Shown: positions 53,829-61,900 of the stretch, one piece after another
Layout of the letters: every line of letters begins with the position of its first letter
How positions within the stretch are numbered: position 1 is the first letter of the stretch
NCBI RefSeq assembly: GCF_051857545.1
Contig: NZ_JBPZHB010000003.1
Location: forward strand, 248,001 to 312,000
DNA length: 64,000 nt
Direction: 5' to 3'
DNA from: Larkinella sp051857545
GTDB taxonomy: Bacteria > Bacteroidota > Bacteroidia > Cytophagales > Spirosomataceae
Notes under the pieces: generated by a model
Database searches by the model: none
Seen by the model: the letters and a program-made list of their open reading frames with translations, nothing else
What the model was told of the DNA's origin: nothing
Made by a program: the position numbers and the translations under genes

Positions 53829-54053
53829 GATTATTCAGTTAAAAAGTATTGGTCGAAAAAAGAAGACGACTCTCAACCGGTTGGCCGGATTCAGAAAGCC
53901 GATCCATATTGTTAGTAGTACTTTTAAAAACCGCCAATAGTTCATTTAAGGCATTCACGGCGTTACAGTTTTCCATTTATCCCATTTTTGTGGAATTCCG
54001 CCGTGACCTGCTTATTTTGCGTATATTTATAGAGCGATTAGTCAATCAAAGAA

Positions 54054-54638
54054 ATGAGCAAACTGGATAAACCCGAAAAAATACTGGCAACCGCGTTGAA
54101 ACTCTTCGTCGCTTACGGTTTTCACGGCACGCCCACGAGCCGGATTGCCAGCGAAGCCGGGGTTTCGAACGGAACCCTTTTTCATTATTTCAAAACGAAA
54201 GACGAGCTGGTGGTGGCTTTGTATACGGCTATCAAGGAAGAACTGAATCAGTATTTGGCGGAAAAAGCCAACGAAACCGGCGACGTGAAAGAAAAATTCA
54301 GGAACCTGTTTCGGTATTCCCTGGCATGGGCGCTGGAAAACCGGGACGCTTTTTACTTCATCCAGCAGTTTCATTTCTCACCGCATCTGGGCCTGGTTCC
54401 GGACGAGGAGATTCGGAAGCAATCTGAAAAGCACCGAAACTTGTTTCAGGAGGCCCGTGACGCGAAGGTGTTGAAACCGTTGCCGCCAGACTTGCTCATG
54501 ATGCTTTCGATAAACCAGATCAATGGACTCTTTCAGTATCTGACTGCCCAAACCGTGCCCGCTGAGAACCAGCCGCAACGGATCGATGACGTTTTTGAAC
54601 TCACCTGGACAATGATTGCAAACCCCGAAAAACCATGA
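54054..54638 (+). CDS. TetR/AcrR-family transcriptional repressor
   Basis: A 194-aa regulator: HTH at about residues 10-55 (FVAYGFHGTPTSRIASEAG, SNGTLFHYF), followed by an all-helical ligand-binding domain. Its TGA overlaps the ATG of the following gene (ATGA at 54635), so both are co-translated; the repressor probably controls this pair. Signal unknown. The short hydrophobic upstream region contains GATTAGTCAATC, a partial dyad just before the ATG. Confidence 0.92.
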   Translation: MSKLDKPEKILATALKLFVAYGFHGTPTSRIASEAGVSNGTLFHYFKTKDELVVALYTAIKEELNQYLAEKANETGDVKEKFRNLFRYSLAWALENRDAFYFIQQFHFSPHLGLVPDEEIRKQSEKHRNLFQEARDAKVLKPLPPDLLMMLSINQINGLFQYLTAQTVPAENQPQRIDDVFELTWTMIANPEKP

Positions 54639-55306
54639 AAACGAACGGAATCAGAGCCATTATCACCGGAACGACCGGTATGGTAGGTGAAGGTGTTTTG
54701 CACGAATGCCTGCTGCATCCGGAGGTGGAAGCGGTGTTGATTATCAACCGAAAACCGTCCGGAATGTCCCATCCCAAATTGACAGAAATCATTCATGCGG
54801 ATTTTTATGACCTGTCGACGATTGAAAACCGCCTGGCTGGTTACAACGCGTGCTTTTTCTGTCTGGGCGTTTCGTCAGTCGGCATGAGCGAGCCGGATTA
54901 TTACAAAGTAACCCACACGCTCACGCTGAACGTGGCGACGGTTTTGAGCAAGCTGAACCCGGACATGACGTTTTGTTACATTTCGGGAGCGGGTACGGAC
55001 AGCACGGAGCAAGGCCGTTCGATGTGGGCGCGGGTCAAAGGGAAAACCGAGAATGATTTGCTGAAACTGCCTTTTAAACAGGTATTTAACTTCCGGCCGG
55101 GTTTTATCAAACCGACCAAAGGACTGAAAAATACACTGAAAATGTACCGGTATATCCGCTGGCTGTTTCCCATTGGCCGGGCGTTGTATCCCGGCGGTTT
55201 TTGCACCTTACGGGAGTTGGGACTGGCCATGATCCATACGGTCAACAAAGGCTACGAAAAGCAGATTCTGGAGGGAAAAGATATTATTGAACTGGCCAAA
55301 CGGTAG
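54635..55306 (+). CDS. NAD(P)-binding Rossmann-fold protein (epimerase/NmrA-like)
   Basis: A 223-aa protein with a dinucleotide-binding loop TGTTGMVGEG at residues 11-20 and the later block FCYISGAGTD, where a Tyr would sit in classical SDR enzymes. It resembles small NAD-dependent epimerase/dehydratase proteins of Bacteroidota with unknown substrate. Its start overlaps the TetR gene stop, so it is the likely target of that repressor. Confidence 0.87.
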   Translation: MKTNGIRAIITGTTGMVGEGVLHECLLHPEVEAVLIINRKPSGMSHPKLTEIIHADFYDLSTIENRLAGYNACFFCLGVSSVGMSEPDYYKVTHTLTLNVATVLSKLNPDMTFCYISGAGTDSTEQGRSMWARVKGKTENDLLKLPFKQVFNFRPGFIKPTKGLKNTLKMYRYIRWLFPIGRALYPGGFCTLRELGLAMIHTVNKGYEKQILEGKDIIELAKR

Positions 55307-55344
55307 AGACTGGCAAGCGGATCTGAACAGTAATCCGTTCGTTT

Positions 55345-56721
55345 TCAGGAAGTAAACTGACGAACCAGTTCCAGTTGAAAAACCGTTGGCTGGCCTTCGC
55401 CCGAAGTGACGGACACCCGGCCCTGATGGAGCCGGACGATGCGTTCCACCAGCGACAGCCCGACGCCGTTGCCCCTGACTTCGGCGGTTTGTCGGCTCCG
55501 GTAGAAAGGTTCGAAAATATACGGCAAATCATCGGCAGGAATGGGTGTGCCGTTGTTCTGCACGCTGATCACAACGGCGGTTTCGGTGAATCGGACGTGG
55601 ATCACGGCTTTGCCATCGCTGGAAAACTTGCAGGCATTTTCGGTCAGATTTTTCAGGGCCGTTCGCAGCAGAGCGGTATTGCCCGGCACGGCCAACTGGT
55701 TGAAATCGTCCGGTAATTCGTCAAAATGAACGGTTACTTCGTAGCGGGAATGGATGTTGCTCACTTCCTCCCGAATGTCCCAGACCACTTCGTCCAGGCG
55801 CACCGAATCCGTCAACAAGCCGACCGCCGACGCCTGGTTGACCTGCGAAAGCTGCAACAATTCCCGCGTCAATGTTGACAGCTCGCCCACATCGTCCAGC
55901 ACCGACCGGATGGTTTCTTCATAAACCGCCGATTCCCGGCGGTTGAGCAACGCCACTTCCAGTTGGGAGCTGATCTGGGTCAGCGGATTTTTCAATTCGT
56001 GCGAGACATTGGCCACAAACATCCGTTGTAGCCGGAACGATTCGTCGATGCGGTCGAGCAGGCGGTTGATGGTGGTCGATAGGCGGCTGATTTCGTCGTT
56101 ATCCGTGCTGACTGGCAAGCGTTCCTGCAACGTATTCGGAAAAATGTGGTTCAGTTGCTGTTCCATGCGCTTCATGGGTCGGAGCGCGTCGCCCGCGTAG
56201 AGCCAGCCCGAAAAGGCAACAATCCCGACAATGCCCCCGAACAATCCGACCAAAACGACCAGCATCTGGCGCAGAAACTGGTCGCCATAGCGGTTTTCGG
56301 CGCTGGCTAGCACCACATACTGGCCCGAGGTGGTTGCGTAGCGTACGCCGGTTACGTAAGCCGCTCCCTGCCGGAATTTCTTGTTTTTTTTCGCCCGAAT
56401 GGCGTCCAGCACCTGGGTCGATACAGCCAGCGGAACCTGCTCATTGGTGATGAAAACCGGACTGTTCCGTCCGTCATATACGGCTATTTTCTGCGCCGGA
56501 AGCTGGTCTTTTCGCAGTCGGGTAAACTGAATCAGGAGTTGAGGACCCATTTGCTGCCGAATTAGTAATTCGCCCACCGTGTCGGCTTTACGGTCGAGCC
56601 GCCGGTAGAAATCGGACGAGATAAAATACCAGCAAAATGCGTAAAGGCAAGCAAAAGCGAGGGCCAGAATGGCTGAAACCAGGCCCGTGAAACGGAGCGT
56701 CAGGCGGGTACGGATGGTCAT
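55345..56721 (-). CDS. Membrane sensor histidine kinase with HAMP domain (pairs with 57140-57823)
   Basis: A 458-aa kinase with two membrane spans (about 12-34 and 155-178), a periplasmic sensor of about 120 residues, HAMP (about 180-232), HisKA with His241 in NVSHELKNPLTQI and HATPase_c (about 340-455; ENACKFS, FYRSRQTAEVRGNGVGLSL). The order regulator gene, small membrane protein, kinase on one strand and its HAMP/OmpR-type layout fit a classic envelope-sensing pair such as CusS/QseC. The array of hexamers at 56976 lies upstream of the small membrane gene, so the pair may be self-regulated. Confidence 0.93.
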   Translation of the reverse strand: MTIRTRLTLRFTGLVSAILALAFACLYAFCWYFISSDFYRRLDRKADTVGELLIRQQMGPQLLIQFTRLRKDQLPAQKIAVYDGRNSPVFITNEQVPLAVSTQVLDAIRAKKNKKFRQGAAYVTGVRYATTSGQYVVLASAENRYGDQFLRQMLVVLVGLFGGIVGIVAFSGWLYAGDALRPMKRMEQQLNHIFPNTLQERLPVSTDNDEISRLSTTINRLLDRIDESFRLQRMFVANVSHELKNPLTQISSQLEVALLNRRESAVYEETIRSVLDDVGELSTLTRELLQLSQVNQASAVGLLTDSVRLDEVVWDIREEVSNIHSRYEVTVHFDELPDDFNQLAVPGNTALLRTALKNLTENACKFSSDGKAVIHVRFTETAVVISVQNNGTPIPADDLPYIFEPFYRSRQTAEVRGNGVGLSLVERIVRLHQGRVSVTSGEGQPTVFQLELVRQFTS

Positions 56722-56727
56722 AAAACA

Positions 56728-56928
56728 TTACCGGAGTAAAGCCGGAATATCGACCAGCCAGGCAATCAACAGCGTCAACACAAACAGGCTCACCATCAGG
56801 ATCATCAGCCAGTCGGGCTGTCGTGGTTCGCGGGTTTTCGACCCGGAAGGAGGTGAACTGTCTCGATGCCCCATCAAAGGACCCGAATCCGTTCCGTAGG
56901 TGGGGCTGTGTCGCGAGTTAGAAGTCAT
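56728..56928 (-). CDS. Small single-span membrane protein between regulator and kinase
   Basis: A 66-aa open frame: a hydrophilic, Pro/Ser-rich N-terminus followed by one hydrophobic helix (LMILMVSLFVLTLLIAWLVD, about residues 40-60). It ends 7 bp before the kinase ATG and begins right after the operator-like array, so it is well placed for a true gene that could modulate the kinase. No homologue is recognised by eye; a spurious frame cannot be excluded, hence moderate confidence. Confidence 0.5.
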   Translation of the reverse strand: MTSNSRHSPTYGTDSGPLMGHRDSSPPSGSKTREPRQPDWLMILMVSLFVLTLLIAWLVDIPALLR

Positions 56929-56975
56929 ATTACGTGCTGGGAAAACCTCCCTGACGACAAAACTGAAGCGAAGAA

Positions 56976-57019
56976 CTTAAACAGGATTAAATAATTGCTT
57001 AGAATTTCCTTAGAAGTTG
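56976..57019 (+). promoter_or_regulatory. Operator-like array, site C
   Basis: CTTAAA at 56976, TTAAAT at 56987, CTTAGA at 56998 and CTTAGA at 57009, again 11-bp steps. It lies 48-91 bp before the small membrane protein/kinase unit. The last hexamer overlaps the end of the adjoining repeat element. Confidence 0.55.
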
Positions 57020-57116
57020 TTTGAATGAAGGCCGGAGGCCTGTCCTGTCAATAGTCAATAACTATTGACAGACCGCCCTTCCAGGGCTCTCCCCGGTTAA
57101 CTCAAACAGCTTGTTA
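57012..57116. repeat. MITE-like element, copy 2 (inverted relative to copy 1)
   Basis: It matches the 35583-35773 element in reverse orientation end to end (AGTTGTTTGAATGAAGGCC ... GGGCTCTCCCC ... TTAACTCAAACAGCTTGTT) but has only a short centre (TCAATAACTATTGA) where copy 1 carries its additional palindrome. It lies between the response regulator stop and the small membrane gene. Confidence 0.85.
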
Positions 57117-57142
57117 GAAAACGGTTCGCCCCCGCGAACCTA
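57115..57142 (-). terminator. Terminator at the end of the response regulator gene
   Basis: On the minus strand the stop TAG is followed at once by GGTTCGC-GGGG-GCGAACC and GTTTTCT. The stem is 7 bp and GC-rich; the T run is short. Confidence 0.55.
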
Positions 57143-57823
57143 TTCTTCTTTTAACACATAACCCATACCAAACTGTGTATGAATGAGTTTTTTAGGAAAA
57201 TCTTTGTCGATTTTCTTACGTAAATAATTGATGTACACCTCCACGACGTTCGTTCCCGCATCAAAATTCAAATCCCAGACCCGTTCGGCAATATCGACTT
57301 TCGACATCACCCGTCCCTGGTTTCGCAACAGGTATTCGAGTAGGGCAAACTCCCGGGCGGTGAGGTCGATCACCTGACCATCGCGACGAACGGTTTTGGC
57401 ATCCAGGTTCATTTCGATCCCCGCAAACCGGAGCGTCTGGGCCGTCATGGCGACCTGCGTACTCCGTTTGGTCAGGGACCGTACCCGCGCGAGCAGCTCG
57501 GCAAACTGAAACGGTTTGGTCAAATACTGATCCGTTCCGGCATCGAAACCCATCACTTTATCACTACTTTCGCCCAGGGCCGTCAGCAACAGAATGGGGG
57601 TCGTGACACCCTGCGCCCGCAACTGGCGAATCAGTTCGAAACCGTTCAGGCCTGGAATGATGACGTCGGTAATGATGACGGCATACGAGTTCTTCAAGGC
57701 CAATCGCTTGGCAATCAGGCCGTCGTAGGCAATGTCTACTTCAAATTGTGTTTCTTCCAGACCCTGCCGAATGGCATTCAGGGTTTTGGGCTCATCCTCA
57801 ACCACTAAAATTTTCATATCCAA
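57140..57823 (-). CDS. OmpR/PhoB-family response regulator
   Basis: A 227-aa regulator with a receiver domain (Asp53 in ITDVIIPG, Lys in LTKPFQ) and a winged-helix Trans_reg_C domain (about 135-225; LTAREFALLEYLLRNQGRVMS, VVEVYINYLRKKID). Such proteins bind direct repeats spaced 11 bp apart as dimers, which is exactly the layout of the arrays found upstream of this gene (site D), before the kinase (site C) and at 37.7 and 39.4 kb. The kinase partner is encoded downstream on the same strand. The first residues MDMKILVVEDE allow a start at the first or the third codon. Confidence 0.94.
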   Translation of the reverse strand: MDMKILVVEDEPKTLNAIRQGLEETQFEVDIAYDGLIAKRLALKNSYAVIITDVIIPGLNGFELIRQLRAQGVTTPILLLTALGESSDKVMGFDAGTDQYLTKPFQFAELLARVRSLTKRSTQVAMTAQTLRFAGIEMNLDAKTVRRDGQVIDLTAREFALLEYLLRNQGRVMSKVDIAERVWDLNFDAGTNVVEVYINYLRKKIDKDFPKKLIHTQFGMGYVLKEE

Positions 57824-57929
57824 AAGGCCAGATTCTGACTACCTAACCATCGCTGAATCGGATTGTTATCGTACCCCTTTTATTTCATTGACCGCGTTAG
57901 CGGGGAAACCGGCATCCGGCCCCGGCTTA

Positions 57930-57971
57930 CTAAGCAGATTCTAAGCAGTTCTTAACCTCGCTCTAAGAACG
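57930..57971 (-). promoter_or_regulatory. Operator-like array, site D
   Basis: On the minus strand: CTTAGA, GTTAAG, CTTAGA, CTTAGT at exact 11-bp steps (plus-strand coordinates about 57968, 57957, 57946 and 57935 for the hexamer starts). It lies about 107-145 bp before the response regulator start, in the same direction as the gene. Confidence 0.55.
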
Positions 57972-58013
57972 CTCCGGTTATTTTACGGGCAGAGGTCAAA
58001 AAAATAGCGTTTT

Positions 58014-58070
58014 TAGGTTTGTCTATAATTCCCGGATAGCCACTGGAAAGGAGTTCAGTGGCTATTTTTT
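58014..58070 (+). ncRNA. Possible very short plus-strand transcript: -7 box followed by terminator
   Basis: TAGGTTTG (58014-58021) matches the -7 consensus on the plus strand; about 15 bp later a 10-bp stem ATAGCCACTG (58036-58045)/CAGTGGCTAT (58056-58065) is followed by TTTTTT. There is no plus-strand gene before it. Alternatively the hairpin merely marks the 3' end of the minus-strand sigma gene at 58079, where no T run is present. Low confidence. Confidence 0.3.
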
Positions 58071-58078
58071 GTCCCGCT

Positions 58079-58690
58079 TTACTGGAGTAGACACATTACG
58101 AGCAGCCAATACTTAAAAAAAGAAATCTGACTTTTAAGCGAGGTCAACGCCTTGTAGAGCAAATTGGCCACGGATTGGCGGTTGATTTCCATCAGTTCCG
58201 CGATCTGCTCATTTTCCAGTCCTTTGTAAAACTTCAGAAAAACCACTTCCTGTTGCCGTTTCGGGAGGGTGTCGATGGCCTGACGGACTTTGCGCTGGTT
58301 TTCCGAATCGGCCTCATTTTTCTCAATGACAGTTTCAACGGTTTCCCAGTCAGACAGTTGGCTAATTTCCTGAAAAGATGGAGCCGAGACCGCGTTTTTA
58401 TTCCGCCGGAATTCCTGCAAAAGCTGGTTGCGGAGCGATTTGAACAGATAGATCGCTACATACTGAATCGTGAGCGACTGGCGTTTTTCCCAGATCGTAA
58501 TAAAGATTTCCTGAATCGAATCCTTAATAAACTCGCGATCCTCCGTAAAATTGGCCGCATAACTGAACAGAGCCCGGTATTGCGACTCGGCCAATTGGCA
58601 AAAAGCCGCCTTGTCTCCGGCCTTCGAACGCTGCCAGAGTTCCAGTAAATAGTCGTTTTCCTCGATTATGCGCTGTCGGTGGTCCAACAT
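58079..58690 (-). CDS. ECF sigma factor, orphan (no FecR beside it)
   Basis: A 203-aa sigma-70 family factor with region 2 (about 35-95, DREFIKDSIQEIFITIWEKRQ) and region 4 (about 135-185, LPKRQQEVVFLKF and NRQSVANLLYKA). Like the factor at 13.6 kb it ends in a hydrophobic stretch (FFKYWLLVMCLLQ). It has no FecR or TonB-dependent receptor gene beside it; the lone FecR at 19.2 kb lacks a sigma gene. A long GCTGACGC-type palindrome lies upstream (58819-58951), and the 262-bp upstream space has no other gene. Confidence 0.88.
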   Translation of the reverse strand: MLDHRQRIIEENDYLLELWQRSKAGDKAAFCQLAESQYRALFSYAANFTEDREFIKDSIQEIFITIWEKRQSLTIQYVAIYLFKSLRNQLLQEFRRNKNAVSAPSFQEISQLSDWETVETVIEKNEADSENQRKVRQAIDTLPKRQQEVVFLKFYKGLENEQIAELMEINRQSVANLLYKALTSLKSQISFFKYWLLVMCLLQ

Positions 58691-58818
58691 ACCTTGTGCA
58701 ATTCAAAGGTAAAATAACAGCAATAATCGTTAATACATAAATAAAAAATGGATGATTTGTGATTTATGCAAGTAAAAACCGTTTAAATGCCAGGTTGTCA
58801 GAATAAAATTGCGCAGAA

Positions 58819-58951
58819 TGGTTTACGGTTTTCAGTATACGGTTTCCGGTATTCGGTGGCTGACGCATTCATAAGCGCGCGTCAGCCACCGGATACCGGA
58901 AACCGAATACCGGAAACCGAATACCGTAAACCGTATACTGAAAACCGTAAA
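58819..58951. repeat. Long palindrome, GCTGACGC family (copy 3)
   Basis: Left arm 58819-58866 and right arm 58879-58951 are inverted copies with the core GGTGGCTGACGC and its inverse at the centre; the right arm contains an extra duplication of GGAAACCGAATACC. Words CGGTTTACGG/CGGTATTCGG are shared with copies 1 and 2. It lies at the 3' end of the ThuA fusion gene. Confidence 0.85.
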
Positions 58952-58952
58952 T

Positions 58953-61900
58953 TCATTCTTGAAACTGAATCGTGACGAACTTCAGAATCGCATCGTTGGG
59001 TTTGGTGCGCTTGATGGCAAAAAAGTAGACGTCGTGCTTGCCCGATACGGGCTTGCTGATCGAACCAGTAACTTCTTTGTTGGTGTTCCAGGCCCCGGTT
59101 GGCTGATAGGCCGTCGTGCTGATTACCGGCCCGGCCTGCGAGTCGATCCGCACCTGAATTTCGCCCGGCTGATCCAGCGAGGCATACTCGTAGGTGAACT
59201 GTTTGATGTGGGTTAAGTCGACGTTTTTCAGGAGAAGATACGCCTTGTGGCCACCCTGCGACAGGTTGACGCCAAACCGGGGGAAACCCACCTGGGCATC
59301 GGTATACACCGCCCGAACCTTCGCATTCCGCAGCGTAACGGCGTCAGTGCCGGTCAGTGGACCCACCACGTTCCCACCTTTATCAGTATACGAAGCCAGC
59401 AAGGTATATTGCCCTCTCAGTTCTTCTTTCTGGTGATCATTCAACGTCAGCGAGCCTTGCATCGGTACGGTTTTCTGTGCCCTTGGTTTGTCGGTCAGCG
59501 AGAAAATATAACGGACCATTTCCTGCGCATCAGTTACCGAAATCTGGGGGTGAGCGCTCATGACGTGTACGGTTCCCCAGTTACCGCCACCGCCGTTGAT
59601 GATCTTGGTGGCCAGTTGTTCCAACGCGCCGGTTTGGGTTTTGTACTTTTGCGCCACCGCCAGCAGCGACGGCCCCACCGACACTTTATCAATCGTATGG
59701 CAGGCTTTGCAATCACTGGCATCCATCAGCATTTTGCCCGGCGGATTGCTCACCAGCACGGAGGTCGGCGACTTGGGTGCGTTTGGATCGGCAGTACTGG
59801 GCTGCGGATTGTAAGCGTAAAGCACCTTAACGCGCTTCGGATCGATTTTTCCATCTTCCTGATCCTGCACTTTCACCGTATACGCAAACGGTTTGCCTTC
59901 CCAGAAAAAGGATTGGTTGTCGGTGCTGGCAATGGTTACCGCTGGTTTGGAATTACCAACTTTAACGATAACCGTATCCCGGCCGACCAATCCGGCCCGG
60001 TCGGTGACTTTCAGAATGGCTTTGTAAATACCCGGTTTGGCGTAGGTGTAGGTCGCATTTGGCGTGGTAGCACCCACTTTTTTGCCATCGAATAGCCATT
60101 CGTATTTCACCTCATCATCATCATCCAGATCGCGCGAACCTCGGCTCACGAAGGACACCCGCAACGGAGCCGCCCCGGCGGCTTCGCGCAGAATCGGGAA
60201 ATTCCGGCGTTCGGACGTCAGAAAAACCGTGCGGTCGAGATGGTTTTCCACCGCCGTGTCCTGCACGCTCGCCTGGGCCAGCGGAGGGCGGTTTCCGGTA
60301 TTGTATTCGATCTTTACCAGACGCGCATCTTCGTTATCAGCCCCGTAAACCGAACCGTATTCCAGCATGTACATGACACCATCCGGCCCGAAATCCAGAT
60401 CAATGGGGCGTCGAAAATCGCCGTTGGATGCCATAAAGGGCTCACTGCGCACGTAGTTTTCGTTTTCATCGAAGCTAAGCGCCAGCACCCAGTTGCGCAT
60501 CCAGTCGAAAACAAACAGCTTGCCGTCGTAATACGCGGGGAATTTATTAGCAGACTTTGACTTCGTGTCAAAGGTGTAAAATTTTCCCGCCATCGCGCTG
60601 CGACCGCCGAGGCCCAACTCCGGGAATTCGGTCGAAGCGGCATACGGATACCAGATCATTGGGGGCGTCGCGGGCGGTAGCTGGTTCAATCCGGTATTGT
60701 TGGGCGAGTTGTTGACGGGAGCCGCCGGATCGAATTTCGGCCCGGCGGTTTTGGTGGCAAAGTCCCACTTGACATACGGATAATTGTTGCCGACAAAATA
60801 CGGCCAGCCGTAATAACCGGCTTTTTTCGCCTGATTGAATTCGTCGTAGCCGCGTGGTCCCTGCACGCCTTCTTTGCCCGCATCGGGGCCAATTTCGCCC
60901 CAGTACAACACCGACGTTTTCGGATTGACGGCAATGCGGTACGGATTTCGGCAACCCATCGTATAGATTTCTGGACGGGTTTTAGCGGTTCCTTTCGGGA
61001 ACAAATTGCCATCTGGAATCGTGTAGCTACCGTCTGGCTGGGGATGAATCCGCAACACCTTTCCCTTCAGATCGTTCGTGTTGGCCGCCGACCGCTGGGC
61101 GTCCAGGCTGTAGAATTCCTTGCCGGGCCGTTCGTCCATCGGCGAATAACCGTCGGACGGAAACGGGCTGGAACTGTCGCCGGTCGATAGATAGAGGTTG
61201 CCGTCTTTGTCCCAGGCCAGCGAGCCGCCGTGGTGCGAACCGCTGTTTTTCTCCACCGGAACCGTCAGCAGAATCTTCTCTGACTTCAGATCGAGGGTAT
61301 TGTTGGCGTTGACTGTAAACCGGGAAAGCTGAAAATTGATCGGTTCTTCGGTTTGCCCGGCGGGGGTATAATAGACGTAAATGTGCCCATTTTTGGCAAA
61401 ATTCGGGTCAACCGTCACTCCGATGAGTCCGGTTCCGCCCACGTAGGTGATCGGAAATTTATGAACCAATGCGTTTTTCCGCGTTTTCGGGTCATAAACC
61501 GACAAGTTTCCCTGAATTTCGGAGAAAAACACGCGCCCGTCGGGGGCAACCGCCAGCTCCATCGGCGAAGCCAGGTCATTGACCAGAATGGTTTTCACAA
61601 AGCGGTTTTGCTCCGGCGTTACGTTGGCGTAGGCTTTTTTATAATCCAGCGGTTTGGCCTCGCCGATGGCGTATTGGATGCCGCCCAACAGGTGTTTGAG
61701 AAACAGCGGTTCGCTGTAACTTTCGTCGGTGTGGCCGTTGCCGGTGTAGAAAGCCCGTCCGCCGTCAAATTCATGGTACCAGCTAATCGGATGATTGGCC
61801 CCGTTGGTGCCGCCTTCGTACGAGTTTTCATCCAGGTTCGCCAGCACCTTGATGCCCGAATAAAAGGAGCGGTAATTGTACCATTCGTCGGTGCGGTCCC

